Positions 51,091-63,897 of a stretch of 64,000 bases of DNA are shown in pieces (the stretch's first letter is position 1; the number at the start of each line of letters is the position of its first letter). A program made the translations under genes and the position numbers. Where the stretch lies: positions 38,192,001-38,256,000 of the forward strand of contig CM114273.1 of NCBI GenBank assembly GCA_050084515.1, written 5' to 3'. This DNA comes from Blasia pusilla. Lineage: Eukaryota > Marchantiophyta > Marchantiopsida > Blasiales. The notes below the pieces were generated by a model that saw only the letters and a program-made list of their open reading frames with translations, ran no database searches and was not told the origin of the DNA.

Positions 51091-53120
51091 ATAGAAATCA
51101 AAATGAGTCTTTAATATGAGAGGTTTGATGGAACTCCTCTGCAATATGGCAGGAGTCATTCGGAGTAGAAACGATTAGAGTTTGCACAGCATTGTGATCC
51201 ATGCCAAATAACCATTGCTGGAACAAGTATCACCTGCTCACTTTGGGGAGGCTTCGAAGATCCGTGTACAACTCAATTGCATGGACTTGGCACCCAGAAT
51301 CAAAGCGCACTATCTATGATTACGGTGGTTCTCTCCAAATTGTACATCCGCAAAATTTTGAGGAAATTGTCTCCCGGATGGATATCAAGCATTAAGCTTG
51401 ACGACTGACAACTGTGAATGCAAAGCCACTCCTGATCTAAGCTAACTCTCCAGCAGAAGTTGAGATGATGGGCGGGTTTTCTTAATCTTAGCCTTAGTCC
51501 ACATTGTTACGTGGTTACTATGTTTTGGGTCCGCCCGACGATGGACTGCTTCTACGAATCGATTCATGTTAGGTACAATTCGCTGTCAGGTATGAACATG
51601 ATTGAGAGATGGGGCGAAGGTTCCGGCAACCAAAATCATGCGGCAATAGTGCGATGAGTCCAAAATCATCAGCGCTATCCATTTAAGAATATTTTCATTT
51701 CCCTCTGTTTGCTCTGTAATAACAATTATAAGTCCTATTTGGATGATTGGTTAACATTTCACACTGGAATCAAACTAGTAATTCTTTGTCCAGAGTGACG
51801 AACATGAGAAATGATATGAATATGTAATAAGTTTTATATATTACTTTAGACGGCAATAAATAATGTGAGAAGTTCGTCGGTCTGTTACACGCACAAACGG
51901 TAGGAAAGTTTCTACGAAAAAAGTGTCATTTGTCATTTGCAGGGTACGAAATTCCAATAGGTTACTTAAAGTGAGCCCAGCAAATACTGGAAAAAGTGTG
52001 GCTGTCTTCGCATGTCGAAAGTAGCTCGACAAACATCAGGTGCTTACTTGATGACATTACAAAACGATGTGCTTTTACTACTTATTGACCTAATAATCAA
52101 ATAATCAAATGCGCCACTACTGAAAATAATAATCAAATGCACCGCTAATGACTGATGAGATTAATAGTCAAATGCAAAGCTGAAGACACGAGTACGGATA
52201 TCCGGTAACATCCCCGCTCCCAAGGATCTATCCCAATGATGTCTATATTATTAATGAAACCAGACCAGAAATCTATATTATTATTGGAGAATGGATTTAT
52301 ATTTGCAAACACCTGTTTGCTAGACACAAGAATATTTTCCATTATGCAGGACGAAAAAAAAGGATTGTGTGAATCCCCCGCTGTCCACTAATATAATATT
52401 AGAATAACATAATTCACTCAGCAACTATGACCTTTCACACATCAATCAATCAAAACTACTACTTCTGTTCTACAAAACAGAACAATTTCTCACTAAGGTT
52501 CCCCATCACACAGAACTTAGATTCGTTCCTTAGATTTTAAACAAACCTTATAGAACTTGGGATGTACCACGGATTTACTTACAACTGGAGTCATCCGTCT
52601 CCCTTGCCAACAATAAATGTAACCACAAACCTGAGTTCAACTTTTTAAGATTTTAACGGCCAAACATCCTCCAAGGGCATTCCAATGACCCATTTAAGTT
52701 ACCTGTCGTAAAGGCTATGGAGTGGAGATGTCATTACAGATGACACTTTCCACCCCACTTTTGACCCAAATTTCTGAGCTCCAGGGTGAGATGCTCATTC
52801 TGATTGCAATGATTTGGACTAGTGGGAGTGAAATTAAATGGCAAGAGCTGGAAGAAAACCATTGAAAAGGAACTAAGACAAGCAAGGTTCTCGGATTCTG
52901 GGACACTAAGTCTTGTGGGTTTTGTAGCTGAGTCGGTGATGTGGTCTAAACTAAGGAATTTCTATGAAGTGTGAGGTAATCCAAATAGTCTGTCTGATCT
53001 GCTAGTGTACTGGTTGAGGTATATTTTGGAAAGATGTGAACCCACTTCACCAAAATTTCTTTCCATTCTCTAAGATGAAAGGTTGATACACTATGTACAA
53101 AGGCCCACTACAGGGTGACT
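51091..53120. other. Intergenic between convergent hydrolase and NSE1 genes
   Basis: The two genes converge here, so both 3' UTRs lie in this stretch. No additional gene recognised; open segments are short. Confidence 0.5.
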
Positions 53121-56049
53121 TTAGCTGCGCAATCTGAGGCTCCTCCTGTCTCCACCAACATGGTTATTGTTTCCATTCCTCACGTGTCCTCTTTGAGGCT
53201 GCTCTTGGGTACAAAGCCGGGTGATATTCTCCTCTCCATCAGAGGCACTGCTGTCTTCTTCATCAGTTGACCTGCCACCCAACCTGGATACTTTCCGTGA
53301 ATGTGCTCGAGGTTGCCGACACCGCCCTCCTGAGGCAAAGTCATCAACTACTCCATCGGGTGAACGGTTACCCTCTGTGCGTCTCACCTTTTGGTGACTT
53401 CTTGCTCCATTTAAGCTCTGAATAGGCCTCTGAGGGGCAATTTGTGGAGTCTCTTCTTCCGCTTCTTCAATACCAGCCATTTCTTCCCTATCCACTGCAA
53501 TGTCCCAGCCAGTTCCACAGCCGGAACAAACTCTGGGTTTCTGAACAAGAGGTCACAGGACATAAAAAAGGGTAACAGAAATGAATCTACTTCACCACAT
53601 ATCATGAGATAGGCTGGCATCATACAACTCAGTCAAGTTGCAGTTTCTTGATTTCTTGGTTAAGAGTTTTCCGTCAGGAACTTGGAGTAGGCTCTGGGCC
53701 TGCAAGACTCCTAACTAAAATTTCCTACAATGCATAGCTCATGGCAAACTTCTCTCTGAGTAGAGAAAGTGAGAAAGGAACCCATGGATAATCACGACTA
53801 TTCCTGCTATGCATGAGTGGAAAATTCTTAACTTGAAAAACGCATTAAATGTACCTGTGAAGGGGCTCTGAGAGCCTAATTGCCCCCACCAAATCTTAAA
53901 AGGACAGGTTTAAACTCAGCGCGGGTGACGAGTCCTCTTACCCTACCCTTAGAAGGGCATTTTCACACGAGAATAAACTTTTCTAATTGTCACTAGTGGA
54001 AAGCTCACACCAAAGATAAAGGCAATATCGTAGTGCAAGTACAAACCTGGTCACGAGCAGGGAATTTTCTCGCAACACAGTAGGAATGCAGACGCACAGA
54101 GCAGTCCTCACTCGAACAAATTTGTGCCTGCTCAATCCCCATAACGTGGAAATCTCAAGTCAAACTACCGTTTAGGACTCCTTATACTTAACTTCTGAAG
54201 TCACATTCGCATGCCATTTATCCAAACCCTGACGAAGATTAGACCAAAATATGTTGTAGAATGCATCAAAGCCCTAGGATAGGGTTTACATGGTGAGATG
54301 CGCAGGATTTCACATGGTGTTGTCAAACAGATATCTTACCACAGACCATGAAAAAGACAAACAGATAACATGGGTATTGAGAGCAGTGCGGTACCTTAAT
54401 GGCAGGTTCGTTGCACACCTCGCAGAATGGCACCCCTATATTCCTGAAGACACTTCGGAGCTCCAACAAGGTTCTCGTTCCCACTGCTACACCCCCGTCA
54501 TCAGTACGGCTGAGCCAGTGATCAGCCACGAGATGATCTAGAGCGTCTTCCTTGGCACCCATCGTCATTTTGATAGGCATTGCAGCTGATTGGGTCTGGC
54601 TTTCTGCCTGCTACAAGTCGGGCAATGACCCAGATTTTCGTCAGTTTCTTCACGATGCTAACGTTGTCTCGTGTCGTCGGCAACTCACCTTTGCTACCCG
54701 TTAGGCGTGGCTAACTCGAACATCATTACAGTATCACCTCACTCCGAAAATATCCCTTTGCAATGAAAAAACGTCATCTATAGCTACCAGCATCTCGGTT
54801 TACTCTCAGCTCAGTTGTTCTCAAGAAAACACTCGATCAAACTACATAAATGTCGGAGATTAGCTCGGAAGTAGACCTGGCTCGATTCCAGCTTGAGGTT
54901 GAGAGCTTCTCTGCTTGCAATGCAGCCTTCGCCGGGAGATTGGGCTATAGCATCAATCTGAAGTTAAACATGCCCACAATCCAGTTGGTCAGTTACCGAT
55001 GGAACCTTCAGACATGGATGACTTAAAAGACACGCCCTACCGCCATATGCCTCTGCGTCCATACAGTAGGTGGGATACAAACCAATAACCGAAAAAGCGT
55101 TGGATCCCATGATGCAGACGCGGAATGAAATAGTCTGCGGAAATCATAGAAGCCCCTCACCGAATGATTGGAAATTGTCCGTGTCACTAAGACCGAAAGC
55201 CTTCTGGTACAGCTCCCGCCCATCGATTTTGTCCGAAGTTCAGGGGGGATACGTGGCAGAGTTCTATTCGGGTTGATGGGCTGGCTCTGGTGTATTCTAC
55301 ACAGATGAGAGTAAACCTCGAGGAAAGTTACGCCACTTAATGCATAAAAGGGAAAAGAAGTCTACTGACCACAGCTTTGAAGAAGACAATCTGAGGATGG
55401 GTGAACTTGGTCCCCAGCTTCGCCTCCTGGCTGACGAGTTTGTTGACCAGGCCGAAATACTCCTCGCCGTCATACTGATTCCTGACCTTTCTCACTTCCA
55501 TCTCCACAAATTCCAGCTCCTTGTTGATTGCCCCAAAAAACTGATTGAAACCGTTCCTATCTGCGCAGCTCACACAGCTGTCATTTCTGAAACTTCCAGG
55601 TCAACTTGTGAGCCAAGTCCCTCCAACGCAGAATCCTGAAACATGGACATTACTGCTACCCGGACGCTCACACCTACAGATAGCCACTTCGAGGGAGGGT
55701 AATTACAAAACGCTCATACCTGTCTAAGGCCTTCAGCAGATACTACTCAAACGCTGGAAAACGGTAGCCGCAAGAATCGCATTCTCTGATCCCAAACCTA
55801 CAAACGCCACTAAACTGGAACGACAGAGAATTTATACTTCCATATCGGATTTTCTTTCGTCTAACTTGGATCCATTCAAGACGATGCACACGATATCCGT
55901 GGCCTGATGGCATCCGGAAAAGGAGACATACCACCAGGGTTGGGCTTCATGAGCGCTTTGTACATCTTCATTACATCTTTCTCCATGAGCGGCCCTCTGT
56001 TCATTATAGCTTGCAGAAAAGTATGGTGCCTGCTATCTAACTGTGCCAT
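53121..56049 (-). CDS. NSE1: NSE1, RING-like subunit of the SMC5/6 complex, 6 exons
   Basis: Exons (minus): 56049-55932, 55560-55370, 54957-54877, 54607-54395, 54127-about 54048, 53540-53121 (TAA). Translation gives about 367 aa. Winged-helix part: RHHTFLQAIMNRGPLMEKDV, INKELEFVEMEVRKVRNQYDG, YFGLVNKL, LGTKFTHPQIVFFKAV, IDAIAQSP and a W-L-x-R segment. The RING variant follows as CEVC, ICSSEDCSVRLHSYC and VCSGCG, spread over exons 4-6. The tail of about 125 residues is acidic/Arg-Ser rich and ends DRRSLRLRS. NSE1 with NSE3/NSE4 forms the SMC5/6 head module for DNA repair and has E3-like activity. Start 56049 is the first ATG after an in-frame stop. The exon 4 acceptor could instead be at 54595. 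Confidence 0.9.
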
Positions 56050-57584
56050 CTGGGCCTCCGAGGACAAATCGAATAGCAGGAAAGAAGCAACCGAGTTCTA
56101 CAAGCCCTCCGGCTCCTCCAGCCGAATCCCTCCCTTTCAGAACTCCGTCCGAGCCGCGATCCTCCTCACTCCGCTCCGCAATCCGAAGCCCTCAACTCGA
56201 CAAGAAGACCGGTCATCTTCGCTCGATGGCGATTGCCTTGCAAGCGCCCAACCGATGTAGGAGTCCCGGCGCCCGCTCTCCATCGTTTGAAAGGTGCGCA
56301 GGGGAGGAAAGGCCAATTCGTCACGGAACCTCGTATCATGGTCTCCTTCCACAGAGCGACAGACGCCGAAACGAGAGGAACGAAAGTACGAGAGACGGGG
56401 AAACGATTCTTTTTGTCTGTCACAGGCTTCGTGTGTGGCGGGCGGGAAAACGCCACTCACGCGAAGTGGAACGCGAACAGTCCCCTGTACGTATACGTCT
56501 ACAAATACGTTGTCTATAGTGGAGAAGAGTGCTCTTCATTTTGTATGTTCTTCTCCTTTTGGCACTTTCATTCGATAGAGTAGTTCGTTTTATACGAAGT
56601 GATAGGATTGTTCAATATTTATCTAAAATGACCCTTGAAAATCAATTCAAATCTATGTGTTTATACGATGTTTGTGGATTGTTTTTAAATTAAATAAATA
56701 TTTTACAGTTAATTATCATTTTTAAAAATAATTGAAAGTCTATCAAGATTCTACATTATTGGATGGTGCCCTTTCAGTTTCACTCTCTTGCCCAATCACT
56801 CCGGTCCTTAGATCTTTTAACCAATATGATTATATAAATTAATTTTGAAAATTAAATAGTTAGTGTGGTGGCCCAAAAGTGGAGTCTATTATTAAAGAAA
56901 CAATAGTACGAGTAAGAAAATATAATTATACAAAATAAATTACATAAGTGGACATAAGTGCACATATATAGAAAAAGAAACCCACAGTGTAAAAAATAGA
57001 AGGGCATCGAAAGATAAGTAGTATTCAATGCAAATAGGGAGACACTACATTACAAAGGAGAAGAATAGAAAAGAGACACATAATATTAAAATTTCCAAAT
57101 TAATTGTAAAGGGTGTTATTGGGAACACTCAATTTTGTGATTGTAAGCATATGAGAGTATAATAATTTTAAATACAAACCGGTGTTGTGTAGTAAAATCA
57201 ACGAGTGTGTCAACTCCTTCCTCATTAAATGTTAGAGTTTTATTATTATTAAGTAAATTAACTTAAAGAAAAGAAATTCTCATGTTTAAACCTCTTTATG
57301 GTGCCTCTTTTATACGAGCCCAATTTTAGGAAAAGAGGTAATAAATAAAAGATGACTTTATAAAAGTAAAGTAGTGAGGTTGGTGCTTTAATGAAAAGCA
57401 AAAGTAGTCTTGGTCGTGGCTAGGTTAGTTGGGATAATTTGGAAAATATCAAGTGGGTAAAAGAGGATATTTTGGAAGTGATAAGAGAAAATCTACTTGT
57501 GTCAAAATGTGATTGGCTAAGTCTTGAGAGAAAGTCATGTGCCATAATGTAAGATTAGCTCTACTCTCCATAAAGTGACACAAT
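56050..57584. other. NSE1 upstream region and AT-rich intergenic DNA
   Basis: 56050-56580 is GC-richer and should contain the NSE1 promoter and 5' UTR. From 56580 to 57580 the sequence is AT-rich with no recognisable gene. Confidence 0.45.
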
Positions 57585-57589
57585 GTACA

Positions 57590-58010
57590 AACCATCGGGA
57601 TCCGACGGGTTGCTTTCCAACCCATCATACTAGTCCATACTAACAACCAACTCGTGCGAACTTGGCCTATAGGCTTGACAGAACAATGACTTGTCGGAGT
57701 CCGACGGGTTGTCTTACAACTTTAACACCCCTTTTTGGCTTACAACTGAATACAATTGTTCAGAGTTGAGAAGTTCCTGATATAAGAGCAACCCGTCATT
57801 TTCAGACAGGTTGTATCAATCCAGAAACACGGGGAAAAGTAGTGCTACTTGCAACCCATCGGGTTCTGATGGGTTGTAGTCAATGGAGACTTGTTGGTGA
57901 ATTTGCAACCCGTCGCTTTCACACGGATTGCAACACCGCAGACACAAGCTATTGGGATCCGACGGGTTGCATGCACAGATGCAACTCGTCGAAGCCCGAC
58001 GGGTTGAATT
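57590..58010. repeat. Palindrome array at the left end of the second transposon copy
   Basis: At least six copies of the CCGACGGGTTG / CAACCCGTCGG type palindrome, several degraded by C-to-T and G-to-A changes (for example CCCATCGGGTTCTGATGGG). Confidence 0.85.
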
Positions 58011-58462
58011 TATGTTAAACTAAGTTTTTTTAATAAGAGAACTTACCGGGACTTGACTCGTCTCCGATCAGAGTGGATACTTGTTTTTAATTACCCATGA
58101 TTGCGCCGTCCTCCACTTCAGCGACCTCTTCACGCACTAAAGGTTGAAGAGCTCATCTTCGCTCCCTCCACTGAGGACCAAGAAACAACCCCTATCACTA
58201 AGATACGTATCGGAAAAAGAAAACAACAGCGCAATCTGGTCGTACGAAAGCGGGACATTCGAGTCTAAGACAATGTCAGACGGATTGTTGTCCCACAAGC
58301 AAAACCCAAAAGGAAAATTTGCAACGAGGAGGTCCATCGCCACCTCCTCAACCACCCCCTGCACCGTCCAAGGGGTGTGCCCATTTCGAAGGAGTTTTCG
58401 TCCCAGCACGGTCAATTTGTCGATGGCAAGTGTTGACTCATGAGAACTGAAACTCTGCATAT

Positions 58463-58553
58463 TAATAGAATTTTCTGCTTTCTTTTTTTACATCTCTATT
58501 TTTTTCAGCGGGTAGCAAAAAAAAATGGAAAAAGAAAGCAGAAAATTCTATTA
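58463..58553. repeat. Inverted repeat with 25-bp perfect arms, ~41-nt spacer
   Basis: 58463-58487 and 58529-58553 are exact reverse complements (arm contains GAATTTTCTGCTTTC). It lies inside the exon C equivalent of the second copy and disrupts it. Confidence 0.9.
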
Positions 58554-60189
58554 TTATAAGATGAGTCAAGTGAACAAGGACATTTGTCCTTGTGGTTGTT
58601 TTTCTATGCTTGCCCAAGGATGATGGAGTGTATTCCACATCCTTATCTCCTCCCTTAGACGAACCTAGTGCCTCCCGTTTCCACTTCTCCCGAGTCTATC
58701 GTCGGCTTGTGGGAGTCTCTGCTACCTCAAACTCCACACGAGTTTTCTTAGATAAGGACCTGGTCCGGCCCTCTCGCCCCGCTCGCCCGGACGATTCTGC
58801 CTCTAGCCTTGAGGACTCAGCCTCTTTTCTGGAAGACTCTGCCTCATAATTCCTCGATCCCGTTGCCTTCCTCAAACCCGCTGTGGATTTGTCTTTGGCG
58901 GTGACGACCTTGCCCACCAACTCCGCTGTCTAAAGGGCTTGCTCCTCCGCATCTCCTTTGAAAAAAAATTCAGGTTGCACGAAGTTCGAAATGTCGTCCC
59001 TACCTATGACCACTGCATCATCACCACGCGTAGATTTTTTCTGTAATATCCTCTGGGTCATTGAAGTCCAACCAGATTGGACAATTGTTAACCTCCCAAT
59101 CGGACATACCCTATCCCATCTCCATGTCGTACATGGAGAATGCCTCTCCATCAGGTGGAGAACCCCACAATTTGCAGGCAACCGGTAATTTTGGCCAGGT
59201 ACCTACAGTCTTACAATTGATGAGCTCCCTATACACCATCCGTTGGGAGCTCTTTGTCGAGATGGCTCGGCCGCCTGGTCCTGAAGATCTCACTTCTTCT
59301 TTGCAAAATCCTATTTTGTGGTGTCTATTTCCTCATCCAGGTCTACCTGAGGGAGGATGTGATTCTTGCACATCATCCTAAATCCTAGGTTTTTCGTGGG
59401 CTTATCTCTGATGTCATCAAGCCATAGCTCAGAATCTTCTGCACCCTCTAGGTTTGCTTCCTCTGGAACTGGCTCAATCTTCTTTAGCTCCGCTTGAAGA
59501 CCCACGAGCATGGACTTCCCTAGAAGTTGTAACGCGGTCCATAATTACCATTTCCCTAGCCAATGGGAGATCACTGGATTTGAAACTCCCGGAGGATGGT
59601 GTGCCGCCCGCTTTTGGGCCTTAGTGCCCTCGAGATTGATTTTCAGCAGTCGGATTCGCCTAAACTCGGATATCCCAGATTGCGCAAATCTGTGCACGTG
59701 GTCCAGAGACACTTTCTCGCCGATCCGACCCTGTGGATCTTCGTCTCTCCTCCGCTGCCGCTTGATTATTGCCTTGAGCTCCTTGTAAAACTCCGGGCCA
59801 AGTTCTAGGTTGAGAATCGCAATGTAACGCTGCATCTTGCTTGCAGTGTACTTTATAGCTGCAGATACGACAGCCTGAATAAACTTTGCACGTTCCGACG
59901 CAAACACGTTCTCCCTTCGCTCCAGTTCCAACAAAGCACTCTTCTTGGCGGCCAGGATCTTGGACCAACATAGGATTGTGATGGCTGCATCTTGGGAAAT
60001 TAAGGTATTTGCCCAAGTCTTATTTTTTATTTGAGTTCCCTTCGCCAGCATCTCATTTACCAGACCGTCACCCAGGAATCCCTTGTACTCTGCCGGGTGC
60101 GTCGTAAGCACCTTCTTGACCCTGTCACAATCCTGGATCCAGTGGTGGGTGAAGTTCCCCTCGGATACAATCATGCACATCCAAACACA

Positions 60190-61010
60190 AGGTAAGAAAA
60201 TTGCAACCTATTGGGTTCCTGCAACGTGTCGGACTCCGACGGGTCGCAATTTTGTCAACCCATGGGGGTCAAAATGGTAGCACAGAGATAAATGTTGCAA
60301 CCCGTTGGAGTCCGACGGGTCACAACACGTATCTTTGTGTTACACTTATTGCAACACTCTTCAAATTTTTAGAGAGAATTGCAACCCATCGGAATACGAC
60401 GGGTCGCACTCTCTTGTCGTGACTTTCTGGTCCAACTGATTTAGTCATTGGTTACAACTCGTTGGACTCTGAGGGGTTGTAGAATGACTTCAATTCGGAG
60501 ACAGGTTTCTAGAAAAAAACTGCACATGTCAACCCGTCGGAGTCCCACGGGTTGCGCAATGCCTTGTAAAGCTAGAATTGGACGCCTAAAAGCAAGCTCT
60601 CGTACTCAGACCACCTACCCTAGGGGGGGAATGCAACCCATCGGAGTCCGACGAGTTGGTTTCGGCCAAAAGTATCCAAAAAATACCGGACAGTCCAGCA
60701 ACTCGTCGGACTCTGACGAGTTTCTTTTAGGCATCTGATGATTTGTTACCTCTCGTTGTGCAACTTGTCGCAGTCCAACGGATTGCAGAACAAATAAATC
60801 ATGCAGTCATTTTCCCACCCGTCGATGTTCGACTAGCTTTAGTATCCCGATTAATCAAGTGTGCTTGGCCACCAGGAAACCCGTAGGACTCCGACGGTTT
60901 GCTTTACTATGACATTGACCACAAACAGAATGGTGGCAAGAGACTCAAATCATTCCTTCCCATCTTTAAGCTTTCCAATTATTCAACTCGTCTCGCTCTG
61001 ACGGGTTGAA
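60190..61010. repeat. Intronic array of GTCGGANTCCGAC palindromes in the second copy
   Basis: About ten palindromes, including GTCGGACTCCGAC, CGTCGGAGTCCCACGGG and GTCGGACTCTGACGAG, occupy the position of the exon B/C intron, as in the first copy at 37880-38650. Confidence 0.85.
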
Positions 61011-61825
61011 GCAATCAAACTTAAGGAAGAGGAAACTTACGTATCCATCGCATGCATTGCCATTTCCACTGTTGGCATGTGATGAGGAAATGGATGGAGC
61101 ACGACTTCCTTCACGCAAAAATGCGCCTCCAATGAATTTGGGCGCTCCTCTGCAAACTGCGTCCACGCCATGTACCTGTGGTTTCCATCCCAAATGAAGA
61201 AGTAATGGTTCCGCATCCAGCTAAATTTTGTTCCTTCAATCACTCTTCTAAACTCCTGATCTCTCATCCTCCAGAAAGTATCTAGCGCCTGCAAGTCCTC
61301 TTCTGTCACCAACGCTTGGGTTCCATGTTCATCGTAAGGCTGAACATAGAACGGAGGGAAGCTGTCGACCTAGGATGTAGTCATTGTTGACTATTTGAGC
61401 TTTGCAATATCCTCCTCCGATTGAATTTCGCGGACGTACTCCATTGTCCACAATTGACAGAGTGGAATTCTCGGGGCGTTTTGGCATTCCATCAGTGTCA
61501 TCTGCTTAACAAGCTGCCACAATGGGGGGGCTGGTATTCTGGCATGAAAGAGGAAAAGAGGAGAGTCTCTCTTAAAAAAAAAGGGCCAAATCCGCCTCCT
61601 CTCTTCAAAACTTTTTGACATGTTTGAAATTTTTGTTTGCTTTCAAATTCATGAAATCTTTAGAAGAGAGTAGGTAGTGGTCCACGTTCGGGCCTAAAGA
61701 AACCTCCTTTTTGCAGGCGAAAAACTAGTAGACATCATAAGACCACTACAAACATTTTCCCATCACTCTCCATATGAGCCTTAGTGTTTTCACATTGCCT
61801 GTCTCAGTCTACAGTAAGCTATGCT

Positions 61826-62244
61826 TGTTGGATTCTCAACATCCACTTCTCTAAGCACCATTAATCTTATCGGCCCCCTTGTATGAGGAGAAGCCTAGAT
61901 TGATGGTTCCGACTTAGACGTCGAAGGAGTCATAGTAATATGACGTAGGTGGTTTACGGAGTAGCATTATTAGGTTTCTCTAACCCTATATTGCATCAGG
62001 ATTTTGCATCTCCCATGCAAAATTTTTTTTTAATAGAAACGAAGAAAATTAGGTTAAAACCCTAGTTTTCCCAAGAAGTCAAATAGTCGAGAGCCGCAGC
62101 GGTAGCGCATTCTCGTATGTCGAGTTATCTCCTAGTTCACGTTCCATCAAAGCTCTTCTGTGAGCGCACGGACGAACTAGGCCACTTTGTATCTCTAAGT
62201 TTTGTAAAGATTTCAGTGATTTCGTCACTTTCTATTTTCTCATA
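61826..62244 (+). repeat. 5' LTR of the right-hand copia element
   Basis: About 419 bp, the reverse complement of 14560-14959 along its length. It starts TGTTGGATTCTCAAC and ends TTTTCTCATA in this copy (TTTTCTCACA expected from the solo LTR). Confidence 0.88.
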
Positions 62245-62316
62245 TGGTATCAGAGCAGTAGGTTTTCCAGTATTTTGTATCTGGCAATCTAGTGTGTTTG
62301 CACAAAATCTTGAGAG

Positions 62317-62760
62317 ATGGCTACTTCTTCATCAGTTTGTGCTCGCCCTCCTCCGCTGGGTGAAGGGAAGTCAGATGGGTCTAACTATACGTTGTGGAAG
62401 TTCAAAATGAGAACTGTCCTCGAATCATTTGAGATCTGGGAAACGGCCACAGGGGTCGATTCAAATCCACAAGATAGTTTGAGTTATGCATGTTCATCTT
62501 CATCTAGGGATATTGATCCTGTTGTATTGTTGGCATGGAGACGCATAAACGTTGATGCTCTATGTGCAATTGTCACGAATGTAACTGATTCTGTCATGAC
62601 TCTCATTCAACATACAACCACTGTTGCTGAGGCGTGGAACATTTTGAAGAATCAGTATGAAATGAGGAATGAGACTCGGATTCAGAATCTGGAGAATCCG
62701 CTTTCGTCCGAGAAATTTTCAGAAGGAGAAAGCGCGGAGAAATTTGTAATGTACAAGAGT
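62317..62760 (+). pseudogene. copia gag N-terminal part, truncated by insertion
   Basis: ATG at 62317. The product starts MATSSSVCARPPPLGEGKSDGSNY and continues TLWKFKMRTVLES, WETATG, WRRINVDALCAIVTNVTDSVMTLIQ and AEAWNILKNQYE, the copia gag (UBN2/DUF4219-type) pattern. The frame is open until the repeat TAATGTACAAGAGT at 62747-62760, after which unrelated sequence follows. In an intact element gag would continue to a zinc knuckle. Confidence 0.85.
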
Positions 62761-63897
62761 TTCTATTTTTTAGTCGTTTTAATAAGTTCGATCCCCAAGA
62801 GGATTATTGTTTGATGAAAAGAGAGTTCGGAATTACAATTTTGTTGCAATAGTTGTATTTAAATGTGTGTGAGTTATATTCAATGTCTTATCAATATCTT
62901 ATGATCTTTCTTAGTACCAAAGGATCTTTTCTCGATTCTCTCTAGTGAAATTGATAGCATGTTCAGGTAGATTTTCCTCTCGACATCAAGAAACCTCACA
63001 GAGATCTCAACACGAAAGCTGGCTTCTCCTACTTTCGGAACTCAATCCGTCTCGGCAGGCTACTCTCTGTCAAACAGATTTCCTACAACTCGGGTTGATT
63101 ATTTCACTGATGAGAAAGGTTCGCCTGATTCACTCTTCACTCTGCAGACCCAAAAAAAATACTCAGATATAAGCATCGCACATCAAAATGAATGAATGAT
63201 TGCTTTACTACTCCATCAAGAACGAGAAAGCTTCAAAGTGTATACAAGCTCAAGAGGGTACTACTCTCTTGCTCGGACCATTCCTACAGCATAAGGACTT
63301 CGTAAGAGAATGATAATTATGGCTTCTGCCTTGCTTCTTAAATACTCGTTGGAGTGGAAGTGATCCGAAGATTTGAAACGTTCTTGATGAAGCTAGTGTC
63401 TCTTCACTATTTCTAACTACCTAGATCTATGGTTCTCTTAGGTTTTCCTACGATCCTTGTGAATCCGCTGTACAAAACTGTCCTAACTACCAATTCGATA
63501 CAAAGGGTCGCGCCCTTTCCTAGTCTAAGTGTTCTAACATGCGTCGCTTGAAATCACAGTCATTCTTAGCTTCGCTTCTTGGACTTCATGAGGACGAAGT
63601 ACTCCATGCTTTGTTCTTATTTCAGGTGCTTCGTGCTTTGCACAAGAGCAAAGTACTTCTTTCTTCTTTTCTTCCTTTCTTTGTTATGCTTCGTTATGTA
63701 GCGAAGCACTTCGTAGACGTAGCTTCGTACATCTTCGTTGAGCTTCGTTAAGCTTCGTTCTGAGTCTTGAGACTTCGTTGTTGCGTTTTCCTCTCCTCTA
63801 AGGCAGATCCTTGATCTTCCATCTCTCTGTCTTGTCCCAGGAGCTTCGTGATTCACTCATTCTTCCTCATAATAATAAATAAGCATAATCAAAATCA
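62761..63897 (+). mobile_element. Unclassified ~1.14-kb insertion with 14-bp direct repeats
   Basis: Flanked by TAATGTACAAGAGT at 62747-62760 and 63898-63911. The 3' end is A-rich (AATAATAAATAAGCATAATC...), and the 5' end contains GTTCGATCCCC (62790), similar to a tRNA B box. Long TSD plus A-rich end suggests a LINE/SINE-type retroposon, but no RT was recognised. The 3' part (63530-63800) is crowded with CTTCGT/GCTTCGT motifs. Confidence 0.45.

Larger units (their letters stand above)
58137..61530 (-). pseudogene. ParB-like / methyltransferase pseudogene (second copy)
   Basis: ParB-like exon: about 61523-61391 (stop and frameshift at about 61390-61380) and 61312-61037, with FFIWDGNHR. Exon C equivalent: 60180-59545, 59511-59311, 59293-58930, 58920-58696 and 58460-58137, with short frame breaks. 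Motif IV here reads DLLVANFPFG (the first copy has ADLPSG), followed by the same PLSYDQI..LFSFSDTYLSDRGCFLVL. Gln codons at the positions of two TAGs in the first copy are intact here (AAGCAGATG; AAGATGCAGCG). The motif I exon is missing, so it cannot bind AdoMet. Confidence 0.75.
57585..61815 (-). mobile_element. Rearranged partial copy of the ParB/methyltransferase transposon
   Basis: Read on the minus strand: 61815-61545 matches the right end of the nested transposon (43300-43592 equivalents) up to its exact terminus ATGCCAGAATACCAGCCCCC. It is joined directly to a splice acceptor and the ParB-like exon (61530 downward), then a palindrome-rich intron (about 61000-60190), the exon C equivalent (60180-58137) and a further palindrome-rich stretch to about 57600. 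The transposase, exon A and exon D (motif I) are absent. The order right end then exon B cannot arise by simple deletion from the arrangement at 30923-43592. Confidence 0.8.

Noticed and set aside
51201-51395. Small gene downstream of the hydrolase
   Set aside because: 64-codon frame in the presumed 3' UTR, no homology recognised and no splice or start context.
62790-62802. tRNA gene around GTTCGATCCCC
   Set aside because: Only a B-box-like string; no A box, acceptor stem or cloverleaf can be formed from the flanks.
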